Positions 1-9,214 are shown, numbered from the stretch's first letter. The stretch: 15,931 nucleotides of DNA from RYN-124 sp033851845 (GCA_033851845.1 JAWWOH010000064.1:1-15931); one strand, 5' to 3'. Notes: generated by a model from the sequence alone, not told the origin. Program-made: numbers and translations.

Positions 1-2996
1 ACCAGCTCGAGGTCGTGTCGGCCGAGAACCTGTCCGACACCGACTCTGCATGGGTCGTGCTGCTGCGGCAGAAGCTGAGCGGCATCAGGGTCGCCGAGGA
101 CGGTCTCGTGGCAGTCGGTGTCGGTGCCGGCGGGAAGGTCGCCTACGCGACGAGCTCCGTCGTACCCACCTCGGTGCTCGGCTCGCTCGCCACCACGAAG
201 CCGAAGCTGTCCGCGAAGCAGGCAGTGATCGCAGCCGCGAAGGACGCCGGGGTCACCGGGCTGGACCTCGGTGACCTGTCGCTGAAGAAGGTCGACGTCG
301 CCGGCTTCCAGACGATGACAGCGAAGGGCCTGCACCAGCTGCAGCGCACGCGACTGCGTGTCCTGCCGACGACCGCACGCGGCGCACGGCTGGTCTACGA
401 GACAGACGTCACGGATGTCGCTGGCGGGCATGCGCTGGCAGTCATGAGCTTCGTCGACGCGCAGAACGGCAAGGTGCTGCTGCGTCGCGACGCCGTCGAC
501 ACGTTTGCAGACTTCCCCGTGCAGAAGCCACCGCCGCCGGCTACCGACGGCACGCAGTCCGGCCCGTCGATCTGGCACGTGTTCGGCTCCAACCCGACGG
601 TGCCCCTCACGATGACGAAGGCCGGGGACACCCGCTACAAGGCGTGCTCCGGCAAGAAGGGAGACCCGAACCTGCTCGGGAAGGACGTCACCGGCTGTGA
701 CTACGTCTACACCGATGGCAGCCCGCTGCCGTACGACGCAGATCCCGTCCTCGGTGCACCGACCTTCACCACCGTTGGCAACAACGCGCTCACCAGCGAC
801 GCGCGACTGTCCTCGTCGCTCACCCCGGGTGCGCCGTTCCTCCCGCCGGCATCGCCGACGCGCGAGTACAACCCGGCGTGGACCGACTCGTGGCACACGT
901 CCGACTGCGACCCCGCCAGCATCGCCGGGCCGAACCAGTCCGACATCACCACCGCGATCGTCAACCTGTTCACCGGCCACAACCGGGCGCACGACTTCGC
1001 CTACCGGCTCGGTCTCACCGAGCCTCGCGGTGCGCTGCAGACGAGCAACTACGGCAAGGGCGGCACCGAGGGCGACCCTGAGCTCGGCAACGCGCAGAAC
1101 GCCGCGCTGTCGCAGGAGGCATTCGCAGCGGCGAACACGGCGGGCGGGCCGGCCGGTGAGGGGTCGCCGCTGACCGGGCGCAACAACGCCAACCAGATCA
1201 CCGAGCAGGACGGCGTACCCGGCATCACCAACCAGTACCTCTTCCAGCCCGTGCCGACCTTCCACGGCCCGTGCGCCGACGGTGACCTCGACTCCGGCAT
1301 CTTCCTGCACGAGTACACCCACGCGATCAGCAACCGCCTCATCGCCGGCCCCGACACCGGGCTGTCCGGGCAGCAGGGCGGCTCGATGGGCGAGAGCTGG
1401 AGTGACCTGGTGGCGGTGGAGTACCTCAACGCCTTCGGTCTGGCCGGGACCGGCGGCGAGGACCGCTATGCGCTCGGTGCCTACGCGACCGGCAACGTCT
1501 TCAAGGGCATCCGCGACTACAACGCCGATCCGAAGAACAACCCGCTCAACTACTCCGACATGGGCTTCGACAGCACCGGCCCGGAGGTTCACGCCGACGG
1601 CGAGATCTGGAACGCCACGCAGATGACCGTGCGGCAGGCGCTTGTCGAGAAGTACAACAGCCAGTTCCCGTACGACGACAAGGTGCTGCAGAAGGCGTGC
1701 GCCGTGGGTCGCACGGTGAGCGGCGCACCAGGCCCGGCGTGGGACAAGTGCCCAGGCAACCGGCGCTACATCACCTATCTGTTCGACGCTCTCATCGGTC
1801 AGGCCAACGGCGCGCCGTCCATGGTCGACATGAAGGACGTCGAGCTGGCATCGGTGCTGCTGCGTGACAAGGCCGACTACGACACGGTCGCCGAGGCCTT
1901 CGCCCGCCGCGGCCTCGGTCGTGACTCGTCGTCGGTGAAGAGCGGCGACACCGACCCCATCCCGAGCTTCGCCGGACCGAAGGCAGCCGACAACGCCACG
2001 GTCACCTTCTCACTCGTCGATGCGACGACCGGTGCGCCGATCAAGGGGTCGGTGTTCGTCGGCATGTACCAGGCGCGCTGCGTGCCGGTCGCAACCACGC
2101 TCGGCGGTGACGAGGCCGGTCCCAAGGCTGCATTCACCAAGGGCACGTACACGTTCACGGTGCAGGCCGACGGCTACGGCCTGCAGCGCTTCACGCAGAC
2201 CTACGCACCCGGGACCCGCACGCAGGTCTTGAAGCTCGCCAAGAACCTCGCCTCGAAGAGGTACGGGCCGTCGATCACAGGCAACGCCGGTGCGCTGCGG
2301 CTGGGCAACGTCTTCGACGACACCGAGGAGACCAACGGCGCGTTCGACGGCCAGCCGGTTGCCGGTCGCGAGATCACCGTGAAGTTCCTTCGCCCGAAGC
2401 AGACCTTCAACCGCATCGCGGTGAGCGCGCTGCACCACCCGGCGAAGAACCTGCCCGAGGGCGGCACCGAGATCGAGGGCCGCTTCCTCGGGATCAAGGC
2501 CTTCGACCTGCAGGCCAGCAGCGACGGCGGCAAGACGTTCAAGACCATCTACACGAGCCCCGCGAACTTCTTCCCGAGTGCCCGGCCGCGACCGGTCGCC
2601 CCCGACCTGATCAACCGGGAGATCAAGTTTCCGGCCGCGATCACCGCCGACGCGGTCAAGCTGGTCATCCGGTCGAGCGCCTGCACGGGTACGCCGGAGT
2701 TCAACCAGGAGGAGGAGGCCGACGCGGTGCAGGACTCGGCCTGCACCAGCGTCGCCGGTTACTCGACGCAGGTCACCGTCACGGAGCTCGAGGTGTTCGA
2801 GGGCCGAGGCAGTGCGGCGCCGCGGGTCGTCCCGCCGCCGGCGCCCGCTCCGCCGCCTGCACCCGCGCCGGCGCCCATAGCCGGTCCGACGCACCTCGCC
2901 GCCACCGGCGCCAGCACCGTCGTTGGTCTCGGCGCGATGCTGCTTCTCGGCCTCGCCGGCGTCGTCGCCGTCTACCGCCGCCGCACGTCCGTCTAG
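1..2996 (+). CDS. Secreted M36 (fungalysin-type) zinc metalloprotease with LAATG sorting tail, 5' partial
   Basis: The frame is open from the left edge, so the true start and signal peptide lie outside the window. Residues below count from the GTG at 15. Residues 1-165 resemble a fungalysin/thermolysin-type propeptide. The M36 catalytic region follows (about 195-630): an NNANQ stretch, the zinc motif HEYTH at 432-436 (two His ligands, Glu433 as general base) and the third ligand E460 in GESWSD. About 645-725 looks like a carboxypeptidase-regulatory-like beta domain, and about 750-930 a discoidin-like region. A Pro/Ala-rich linker (940-954) leads to LAATG (961-965), a hydrophobic segment and a YRRRTSV tail. 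This is a sortase signal of the LAXTG kind known for class E sortases, so the enzyme should be exported and wall-bound, degrading extracellular protein. The TAG stop shares its four bases with the stop of the convergent methyltransferase gene. Family is firm; the C-terminal domain names are tentative. Confidence 0.95.
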   Translation, partial: QLEVVSAENLSDTDSAWVVLLRQKLSGIRVAEDGLVAVGVGAGGKVAYATSSVVPTSVLGSLATTKPKLSAKQAVIAAAKDAGVTGLDLGDLSLKKVDVAGFQTMTAKGLHQLQRTRLRVLPTTARGARLVYETDVTDVAGGHALAVMSFVDAQNGKVLLRRDAVDTFADFPVQKPPPPATDGTQSGPSIWHVFGSNPTVPLTMTKAGDTRYKACSGKKGDPNLLGKDVTGCDYVYTDGSPLPYDADPVLGAPTFTTVGNNALTSDARLSSSLTPGAPFLPPASPTREYNPAWTDSWHTSDCDPASIAGPNQSDITTAIVNLFTGHNRAHDFAYRLGLTEPRGALQTSNYGKGGTEGDPELGNAQNAALSQEAFAAANTAGGPAGEGSPLTGRNNANQITEQDGVPGITNQYLFQPVPTFHGPCADGDLDSGIFLHEYTHAISNRLIAGPDTGLSGQQGGSMGESWSDLVAVEYLNAFGLAGTGGEDRYALGAYATGNVFKGIRDYNADPKNNPLNYSDMGFDSTGPEVHADGEIWNATQMTVRQALVEKYNSQFPYDDKVLQKACAVGRTVSGAPGPAWDKCPGNRRYITYLFDALIGQANGAPSMVDMKDVELASVLLRDKADYDTVAEAFARRGLGRDSSSVKSGDTDPIPSFAGPKAADNATVTFSLVDATTGAPIKGSVFVGMYQARCVPVATTLGGDEAGPKAAFTKGTYTFTVQADGYGLQRFTQTYAPGTRTQVLKLAKNLASKRYGPSITGNAGALRLGNVFDDTEETNGAFDGQPVAGREITVKFLRPKQTFNRIAVSALHHPAKNLPEGGTEIEGRFLGIKAFDLQASSDGGKTFKTIYTSPANFFPSARPRPVAPDLINREIKFPAAITADAVKLVIRSSACTGTPEFNQEEEADAVQDSACTSVAGYSTQVTVTELEVFEGRGSAAPRVVPPPAPAPPPAPAPAPIAGPTHLAATGASTVVGLGAMLLLGLAGVVAVYRRRTSV

Positions 2997-3610
2997 GCGG
3001 TTGCGCGGATCATCGTCCAGCGACGGTGGCTCGTGCGCTGCGCGTGCGACCGCACGGTGAAGCCGGCCGTCGTCAGCATCGCCAGGAGCTGGTCCTCGTC
3101 GTGGTGCACGAACCAGCGGTGCAGCTCGCCGCCGCCGGGTCCGTCGCCTTCGTACGGCGCCAGCTCCCAGCCCTCGTCGCCGCCGAGCGAGGTCGACAGC
3201 CCGAGGTGCCCACCCGGGCGCAGCAGTGCGTGCCACCCGGCGAGCGTCGACGGCACGTCTGGTCGTGGCACGTGCAGCAGTGCGGCGGAGCTCCAGATGC
3301 CGCCCAGCGAGCCGGGCCGCATCGGCGGCCGACGCAGGTCGCCGCGCACGACCGGCAGCCCCGCGCGGCTGGCACGCGCCAGCATCCCGGTCGACAGGTC
3401 GACGCCGATCGCGGTGACCCCCTCCTCGCGCAGCGCGGCGACGTCTCGACCAGGCCCGCAGCCGAGGTCAGCGACGGTTCCCTCGACAATCGCCGCAAAG
3501 GCCGACCGAAACGCGACGAACTCCGGTCCGGGTCCCGCCGTACGCCGGTCGTAGTCCTCGGCCACCCGGTCGTAGGTCGCCCGCGTCTGCTCGACGGGAT
3601 CGTCTGTCAC
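2993..3610 (-). CDS. Class I SAM-dependent methyltransferase, substrate unknown
   Basis: This 205-residue protein has the Rossmann methyltransferase signature. Motif I is DLGCGPG (48-54), the acidic residue at the end of strand 2 is D71 in GVDLS, and a RPGG turn typical of this fold follows in the second half. It resembles the small cytosolic UbiE/type-11-like methyltransferases that act on small molecules or unknown acceptors; the sequence does not give the substrate. The GTG start overlaps the TGA stop of the DUF72 gene (4-base GTGA overlap) and no Shine-Dalgarno is visible, so translation is probably coupled. It is the last gene of the minus-strand group that begins at 9214. Its TAG stop coincides with the TAG of the convergent protease gene in a shared CTAG. 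Confidence 0.92.
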   Translation of the reverse strand: MTDDPVEQTRATYDRVAEDYDRRTAGPGPEFVAFRSAFAAIVEGTVADLGCGPGRDVAALREEGVTAIGVDLSTGMLARASRAGLPVVRGDLRRPPMRPGSLGGIWSSAALLHVPRPDVPSTLAGWHALLRPGGHLGLSTSLGGDEGWELAPYEGDGPGGGELHRWFVHHDEDQLLAMLTTAGFTVRSHAQRTSHRRWTMIRATA

Positions 3611-4323
3611 GACGACAGCATGGCGCGGAAGCGCTGTGCGTCGCCGACGCGGGGGAGGTTGTTGAACAGGACGTACGGCGACGGCCGGTCGATGACCAGG
3701 TCGCGCAGCCGCCGGAGCTCGTCGTCGGTGTGCACGTGCCGTGCGCCCGTCGTCCCGTGCAACCGGTAGTAGGTCTGCTCCGGCGTCACCGTCTCGGTCT
3801 GCATCGGGTCGACGACGTGCACGAGGTCGAGGTCACGGCACAGCTCGCCCAACAGCTCGGTGGGCCACTCGCCGCGCGGCTCCCACAGCAGCCGTCCCCC
3901 CGGCCGTTCCACCGTCATGAGGAACGCGCGCATCCGTTCGACGTTGAGCGCGGTCGGTCGGAAGCTCTTCGGGCACTGGAGCAGCACTGCCGTGGCGCGC
4001 AGCACCCGGGCGCACTCGAGCGTCCGCTGCCACGCGGCGAGCACGGGTTCCGTCGTATGGAACGCACCGACCTGCCCGCGAGCGGAGTCGGGCAACGGCT
4101 TCTTCATGCGTCGGTACGTCGGGCTGCCGGACTCGTGCGTGACGACCTGCCACGCCTTGATGGTGAACTCGAAGCGCGTCGGCACTGCTGACCGCCACTT
4201 GCTCAGCAGCGCATCGGAGGGAGGCTCGTAGAACGTGTGCTGCACCTCGACCAGCGGGAACTCCCGGACGTAGCGGTCCACCGAGATCGTCCACCCGCAC
4301 AGCCCGACACGAACGTCCGACAC
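3607..4323 (-). CDS. DUF72 (YecE-like) TIM-barrel protein
   Basis: The 238-residue protein matches the DUF72/YecE family. It has an N-terminal GLCGWT strand (7-12), an early HTFYEPPS segment where the family carries its 'N/TFY' motif, a FEFTIKAWQ strand, the WEPRGEWP segment (family FEFRHPSW), YYRLHG, and a C-terminal YVLFNN. Length is typical or slightly short. The fold is a TIM barrel; no reaction is established for the family, although conserved polar residues in the barrel mouth suggest an enzyme or ligand-binding role. GTG is taken as the start because it lies one base after the lhr stop (TGA-C-GTG) and the family N-terminus begins there. There is no separate Shine-Dalgarno, so translation is probably coupled to lhr. 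In mycobacteria the neighbour of lhr is the DNA glycosylase gene nei2; this protein occupies that place here. Confidence 0.92.
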   Translation of the reverse strand: MSDVRVGLCGWTISVDRYVREFPLVEVQHTFYEPPSDALLSKWRSAVPTRFEFTIKAWQVVTHESGSPTYRRMKKPLPDSARGQVGAFHTTEPVLAAWQRTLECARVLRATAVLLQCPKSFRPTALNVERMRAFLMTVERPGGRLLWEPRGEWPTELLGELCRDLDLVHVVDPMQTETVTPEQTYYRLHGTTGARHVHTDDELRRLRDLVIDRPSPYVLFNNLPRVGDAQRFRAMLSS

Positions 4324-4324
4324 G

Positions 4325-7300
4325 TCAGGCGCGGAGGCGCAGGCCGCGGGGCGTCGGGCGGAAGCCGGCGGCTTCCAGCGCGAGCCCGAGCGCGGACGTC
4401 AGGGCCGGCTCGCCATCGGCCTTCTCGACCGTCAACCGGCCGAGCGCTCCGTCGCGTACGGCCAGTGCCAGGGCGTCGACGGCCGGTCCGATGCACGCGT
4501 CGTCGTCGCGGAAGGACAGCAGCGTCCGGCCGCCGCGTTCGACGTAGAGCACCAGCGCGCCGTCGACGAGGACGACCAGCGCGCCCGCCTTCCGGCCGGG
4601 CCGGTGACCGCCGTCTGACGGCGGCCAGGGAAGCGCCGCGCCATAGGGGTTGGCCGGGTCGGTGGCTGCAAGCACGACCGCCCGCGCCTCATCCCGGCGC
4701 TGCCGCTGTCGTTGCATGTGCGGGGACGCATCCCAGCCGCCGGGCACCGGCGTCGACCACAGCGGCTCGTCCTCGCTCGGCCGTACAGCGGCGAGCGCGC
4801 GCATCCGGTCGACCGCGCCGGGCGCCGCGAACTGCGCGGCCCCGAGCCCCTCGACGAAGTAGCCGCGCCGGACCCGACCGGTTTCCTCGAACGCCTTCAG
4901 CACCGAGTAGACCGCCGCGAAGCCACCAGGTGCGCGCTCTGCCATGACCGCGCCGCGGGTCACGATGCCGTGCCGCTCCAGCAGCGCCTCCGCCAGCGCG
5001 TGCGCCCGCCGCGTGGGGTCCTGGTCCCGGGGTGGCAGCAGCGACCAGCGACCGGCGACCGTCGGCGGACCGGTGCGCGACGGCATGACCGGCCGGCCGT
5101 ACCTGCTCCGTTGCCGCGCCGGTGCGCGCCGCGATGAGTGCGTCGTCTTGCCGCTGCCGAGCAGCACGCGCAGGGGCGCGATCGTGTCGTTGGTGACGTA
5201 GCCGGCCCAGACGAGGTCCCAGACGGCCGTCGCCAGCGACTGGTCGTCGGTCGCACCGAGCCGGTCGGACAGCGGCCGGAAGAACAGCGCCGCACCCCCC
5301 TCCAGTGCGGCGAGGATCTCGGCGTGCAGCGGTGTCAAGGTCAGATCGGTGTACGACGGCAGGAGCAGGTCGGCGCTGTCGGCGAGCTGCAGTGACACCC
5401 AGCCGTCGTTGCCCGGCAGCGACCCCTGACCCGCCCAGAGCACCTCACCGGACGCGGTCAGCTCGTCGAGCATCGCGCCCGTGTAGCCGGCAACGCGCGA
5501 CGGCAGCAGCAGTGTCTCGAGTGCGGACGCGGGAACCGACGCCCCCTGCAGCTGCTCGATCGCGCGTATCAGGCCGTCGACGCCCCGACCGGTGGCTGTG
5601 CCGAGGCCCTGCCACTGCGGCAGGAATCGGGCCAGCGCCTCGGGAGGCACGGGCTCGACCTCCTTGCGCAGCTTGGCCAGCGACCGGCGGCGCAGCATGC
5701 GCAGCACCTCTGCGTCGCACCACTCCAGGCCCGACCCACCGGGTCGGAACTCCCCGTGCGCGACTCGGCTGGTTGACGACAGCCGGGCCAGCGTCGCGTC
5801 GACGACGGCGACCCCGAGGCCGAGCCGGAGCGCGACGTCGATCGCGTGGAACGGCCCGTGCGTGCGGGCGTAGCGCGCGACCAGATCGGCCACGGGGTCA
5901 CGCACCGGCTCGAGGAACACCTCCGGGATGCCCACCGGCAGAGGTACGCCGAGGGCATCCTGCAGCCGCCCTGCGTCCTCGATCGCTGCCCACCGCTCCT
6001 CGCCGGCGATGCGCACCCGGACCGCCCGTCGCGTCTCCTCGAGAGCCGCCAGCATCTGCGGCGTGCCACCGCGCGCCACCACCTCGGCCGTCGTCAGGTC
6101 ACCCAGCACCCGCAGCAGGTCGGCCACGCCTTCGGAGTCGCGGACGTGCCGCTCCTCGGTCAGCCGCTCGATCTCCGCTTCCACCTCAGCGAGCGCGTCG
6201 GGATCGATGAGCTCGCGCAGCTCGGCCTGGCCGAGCAGCTCGGCCAGCAGTGCGGCGTCGAGCGACAGTGCCTGCGCCCGTCGCTCGGCCAGCGGTGCAT
6301 CGCCTTCGTAGATGAACGCGCCGACGTAGCCGAACAGAAGCGACTGGGCGAACGGCGACGGCGACGCGGTCTCGACCTCGACGAGCCGCACCTGCCGCGA
6401 CTCGACGTCGGTCATCAGCTGCACGAGTCCTGGTACGTCGAAGACGTCCTGCAGCACCTCGCGCATCGTCTCGAGGACGATCGGGAAGCTGCCGTACTGC
6501 GCCGCCACCTGCAGCAGCTGCGCCGACTTCTGCCGCTGCTGCCAGAGCGGTGAGCGTCGGCCAGGATCGCGCTTGGGCAGCAGCAGCGCTCGGGCGGCGC
6601 ACTCGCGGAACCGAGCTGCGAACAGCGCCGACCCACCGACCTCCGCCTGCACTGCGGCCTCTACCTCACCGGGCTCGAAGACGGCGAAGCCACCCGTCGG
6701 CACTTCGTCGGTCTCCGGCAGCCGCAGCACGATGCCGTCGTCGGAGTGCATCGACTGCACGTCGACGCCGTATGCCTCCCGCAGCCGCGCCGTCAGCGCA
6801 AGCGACCACGGCTGGTTGACCTGCGCGCCGAACGGCGAGTGGATCGCGATCCGCCAGTCACCGAGCTCATCACGGAACCGTTCGACCAGGATCGTGCGGT
6901 CGTCGGGCAGTCGCCCCGTCGCCGCGCGCTGGTCGGACAGATAGGTGAGCAGGTTGGTCGTCGCGAGCTCGTCGAGGCCGGCCTCGGTCAGCCGGAGCCG
7001 CGCGGCGGCGTCGTCAACCCCCGACACCTCGCGCAGGAACGCACCGAGCGCGCGACCCAGCTCGATCGGCCGGCCGGGTGCGTCGCCCTTCCAGAACGGC
7101 ATCTTGCCGGGCTGCCCCGGCGCCGGCGTGACGAGCACACGGTCGTGCGTGATGTCCTCGATCCGCCAGGCGCTCGAGCCGAGCAGGAAGACGTCGCCGA
7201 CCCGCGACTCGTAGACCATCTCCTCGTCGAGCTCGCCGACGCGCGACTGCTTCTCACCGACGAGGAACACGCCGAACATCCCGCGGTCCGGGATCGTCCC

Positions 7301-8950
7301 GCCGGACGTCACTGCGAGCCGCTGCGCACCGGGACGCCCCGCGAGCACGCCGGTCACCCGGTCCCAGGTGATGCGCGGCCGCAGCTCGGCGAACTCGTCC
7401 GACGGGTAGCGGCCGGACAGCATGTCGAGCACGGCTTCCAGCGCCGACTGCGGCAACGATGCAAAAGGAGCACATCGGCGTACGACGGACGCGAGCTCGT
7501 CGACCGTCCACGGCTCCATCGCGCACATCGCGACGATCTGCTGGGCCAGGACGTCGAGCGGGTTGCGCGGGTAGGTCGTGGCCTCGATGCCGCCGTCAAC
7601 CATCCGCTCGGCGACGACGGCGCACTGGACCAGGTCGCCGCGGTACTTCGGAAGGATCACGCCGCGGCTGATCGCACCGACCTGGTGACCGGCGCGACCC
7701 ACGCGCTGCAGGCCGGAGGCGACCGACGGCGGTGACTCCACCTGCACGACCAGGTCGACCGCTCCCATGTCGATGCCGAGCTCGAGCGACGACGTCGCGA
7801 CCACTGCGGGGAGCCGACCGGCCTTCAACGCCTCCTCGATGTCGGCGCGCTGTTCCTTCGACACCGAGCCGTGGTGGGCGCGGGCGATGACGACGTCGCC
7901 TTCCGGCGTACCGATGCCTGCTTGTCCTGCAACAGCGACCGGGAACGGCTTCACGCCGCTCGACCCGGCCGGCCGGGTCAGGTCGACGACCTCTTCCGGT
8001 ACGCCGTACGCCCGCTCCGTCGCGATCTCGTTAATGCGGCTGGTGAGCCGCTCGGCGAGCCGGCGCGAGTTGCAGAACACGATCGTCGAGCGGTGCGCCT
8101 CGATGAGGTCGACGATCCGCTCCTCGACGGCGGGCCAGATCGACGACCGCGGCTCGTTGCCGGCTGCCGACCCGCCGACCGGGCCGGCGACCTCGCCCAT
8201 GACCGGTGAGCCCAGCTCGGCCATGTCCTCGACCGGGACGATGACCTCGAGTTCGATCGTCTTCGTGGACGGCGGCTGCACGACGGTGACATCGCGGGCG
8301 CCGCCGAGGAAGCGCGCCACCTCTTCGAGGGGACGCACCGTCGCCGACAGCCCGATCCGCTGGGCAGGCCGGTCCAGCAGTGCGTCGAGCCGCTCGAGCG
8401 ACAACGCGAGGTGCGCGCCGCGCTTGGTGCCGGACACCGCGTGCACCTCGTCGACGATGACCGTCTCGACGCCGCGCAGGGACTCACGCGCGGCTGAGGT
8501 CAGGATGAGGAACAGCGACTCCGGGGTCGTGATGTAGACGTCGGGGGGAGTGCGGGCGAAGGCGCGCCGCTCGTCGGCGGGCGTGTCACCCGACCTGATG
8601 CCCACGCGGATGTCCGGCACCGGCAGCGACAGCCGGGTCGCGGCCTGCCGGATGCCGGTGAGCGGAGCGCGCAGGTTGCGCTCGACGTCGACCGCGAGGG
8701 CCTTCAGCGGCGAGACGTAGAGGACTCGACAGCGCAGCTTGGGGTCGTCCGGCGGGGGCGTCGACGCCAGCCGGTCCAGCGACCACAGGAACGCCGAGAG
8801 CGTCTTGCCCGAGCCCGTGGGTGCGACGACGAGCGTGTCGCGGCCGCTGCTGATCGCGTCCCAGGCGCCCTCCTGGGCGGCGGTCGGCGCTTCGAACGCT
8901 CCGTCGAACCACGCCCGCGTCGCGGGGGAGAAGCGCTCGAGGGCGGTCAC
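4325..8950 (-). CDS. lhr: Lhr, large superfamily 2 DNA helicase
   Basis: The 1,541-residue product is a full-length Lhr, close in size to mycobacterial Lhr (about 1,500 aa). Core helicase motifs are intact: APTGSGKT (Walker A, 43-50), TTPES (141-145), DEVH (167-170), SAT (202-204), ATSSLELGID (385-394) and QRVGRAGH (415-422). The long C-terminal part carries the region known in Lhr as a winged-helix and beta-barrel oligomerisation extension, ending in a recognisable Lhr tail (GYFVEGLGAAQF and LRLRA). Lhr is an ATP-dependent 3'-to-5' translocase that unwinds DNA:RNA and DNA duplexes; in mycobacteria it is induced by DNA damage. GTG at 8950 begins the typical N-terminus (ALERFSPATRAWF); the two ATGs just upstream are out of frame and meet TGA at once. 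It starts 18 bases after the acetyltransferase stop. No disruption is seen. Confidence 0.97.
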   Translation of the reverse strand: MTALERFSPATRAWFDGAFEAPTAAQEGAWDAISSGRDTLVVAPTGSGKTLSAFLWSLDRLASTPPPDDPKLRCRVLYVSPLKALAVDVERNLRAPLTGIRQAATRLSLPVPDIRVGIRSGDTPADERRAFARTPPDVYITTPESLFLILTSAARESLRGVETVIVDEVHAVSGTKRGAHLALSLERLDALLDRPAQRIGLSATVRPLEEVARFLGGARDVTVVQPPSTKTIELEVIVPVEDMAELGSPVMGEVAGPVGGSAAGNEPRSSIWPAVEERIVDLIEAHRSTIVFCNSRRLAERLTSRINEIATERAYGVPEEVVDLTRPAGSSGVKPFPVAVAGQAGIGTPEGDVVIARAHHGSVSKEQRADIEEALKAGRLPAVVATSSLELGIDMGAVDLVVQVESPPSVASGLQRVGRAGHQVGAISRGVILPKYRGDLVQCAVVAERMVDGGIEATTYPRNPLDVLAQQIVAMCAMEPWTVDELASVVRRCAPFASLPQSALEAVLDMLSGRYPSDEFAELRPRITWDRVTGVLAGRPGAQRLAVTSGGTIPDRGMFGVFLVGEKQSRVGELDEEMVYESRVGDVFLLGSSAWRIEDITHDRVLVTPAPGQPGKMPFWKGDAPGRPIELGRALGAFLREVSGVDDAAARLRLTEAGLDELATTNLLTYLSDQRAATGRLPDDRTILVERFRDELGDWRIAIHSPFGAQVNQPWSLALTARLREAYGVDVQSMHSDDGIVLRLPETDEVPTGGFAVFEPGEVEAAVQAEVGGSALFAARFRECAARALLLPKRDPGRRSPLWQQRQKSAQLLQVAAQYGSFPIVLETMREVLQDVFDVPGLVQLMTDVESRQVRLVEVETASPSPFAQSLLFGYVGAFIYEGDAPLAERRAQALSLDAALLAELLGQAELRELIDPDALAEVEAEIERLTEERHVRDSEGVADLLRVLGDLTTAEVVARGGTPQMLAALEETRRAVRVRIAGEERWAAIEDAGRLQDALGVPLPVGIPEVFLEPVRDPVADLVARYARTHGPFHAIDVALRLGLGVAVVDATLARLSSTSRVAHGEFRPGGSGLEWCDAEVLRMLRRRSLAKLRKEVEPVPPEALARFLPQWQGLGTATGRGVDGLIRAIEQLQGASVPASALETLLLPSRVAGYTGAMLDELTASGEVLWAGQGSLPGNDGWVSLQLADSADLLLPSYTDLTLTPLHAEILAALEGGAALFFRPLSDRLGATDDQSLATAVWDLVWAGYVTNDTIAPLRVLLGSGKTTHSSRRAPARQRSRYGRPVMPSRTGPPTVAGRWSLLPPRDQDPTRRAHALAEALLERHGIVTRGAVMAERAPGGFAAVYSVLKAFEETGRVRRGYFVEGLGAAQFAAPGAVDRMRALAAVRPSEDEPLWSTPVPGGWDASPHMQRQRQRRDEARAVVLAATDPANPYGAALPWPPSDGGHRPGRKAGALVVLVDGALVLYVERGGRTLLSFRDDDACIGPAVDALALAVRDGALGRLTVEKADGEPALTSALGLALEAAGFRPTPRGLRLRA

Positions 8951-8956
8951 TGCATC

Positions 8957-8979
8957 ATTCTCGTCCTGTCATCCGACAG
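8957..8979 (-). promoter_or_regulatory. Candidate damage-type (RecA-NDp-like) promoter for lhr
   Basis: Read on the minus strand, the 3' end of the acetyltransferase gene gives CTGTCGGAT, an 8-base spacer, then GAGAAT, ending 6 bases before the lhr GTG. The LexA-independent damage promoter described in mycobacteria (bound by PafBC) is TTGTCRGTG-N8-TANNNT. Six of nine bases match, including TGTCRG, and the spacer is exact, but the -10 lacks the leading T. If real, lhr mRNA would be nearly leaderless. The same bases also form a small inverted repeat (CCTGTC-ATCC-GACAGG, 8965-8980), which is an alternative explanation. Weak, inferred. Confidence 0.3.
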
Positions 8980-9214
8980 GGTGCTTCTCGAGCCACTTCT
9001 TCGCGAACGGGCAGGTCACGACCAGCTGAAGCCCGGCGTCGCGGGTGTAGTCGACGGCGGCCTGGACGAGCGCTCCGCCCACGCCCTGCCCGCCCATGTC
9101 CGCGGGCACGATCGTGTGCTGGATGTCCAGCTGCCCGTCGGTCTGCTGGTAGGACAGGTAGGCCGCGCCGGCTTCGAAGCGAGAGCGGTCGGGCGCGTGC
9201 GTCACGGTGGCCAT
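8969..9214 (-). CDS. Small YjdJ-type GNAT N-acetyltransferase
   Basis: This 81-residue protein matches the minimal GCN5-related acetyltransferase group (YjdJ/Gcn5-like, about 80-100 aa). It has a short beta-sheet start with a LSYQQTDGQLDIQHTIVP segment, the acetyl-CoA loop GGQGVGGALV (41-50), and the family ending CPFAKKWLEKHP (68-79). The substrate is unknown; members are thought to be cytosolic acyltransferases or CoA-binding proteins. ATG at 9214 is chosen because the similarity starts just after it. Longer in-frame starts (to 9376) would overlap the divergent acylase gene and add residues unlike the family. No strong Shine-Dalgarno is visible. It is the first gene of the minus-strand group; lhr follows after 18 bases. 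A 57-base gap separates it from the divergent acylase gene. Confidence 0.88.
   Translation of the reverse strand: MATVTHAPDRSRFEAGAAYLSYQQTDGQLDIQHTIVPADMGGQGVGGALVQAAVDYTRDAGLQLVVTCPFAKKWLEKHPVG

Noticed and set aside
2974..3001. Inverted repeat ACCGCC/GGCGGT around the convergent stops as a terminator
   Set aside because: Only 6 bp with a 16-base loop and no T-run; expected by chance at this GC content.
2010..3236. Long open frame on the minus strand (408 codons) across the protease 3' end
   Set aside because: Antisense to confident coding sequence, Arg/Asp/Val-rich composition typical of GC-rich opposite-strand frames, no recognisable domain.
8965..8980. CCTGTC-ATCC-GACAGG stem-loop before lhr as an attenuator
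   Set aside because: A 6-bp stem at the end of a coding sequence is weak alone; kept only as an alternative to the promoter candidate.
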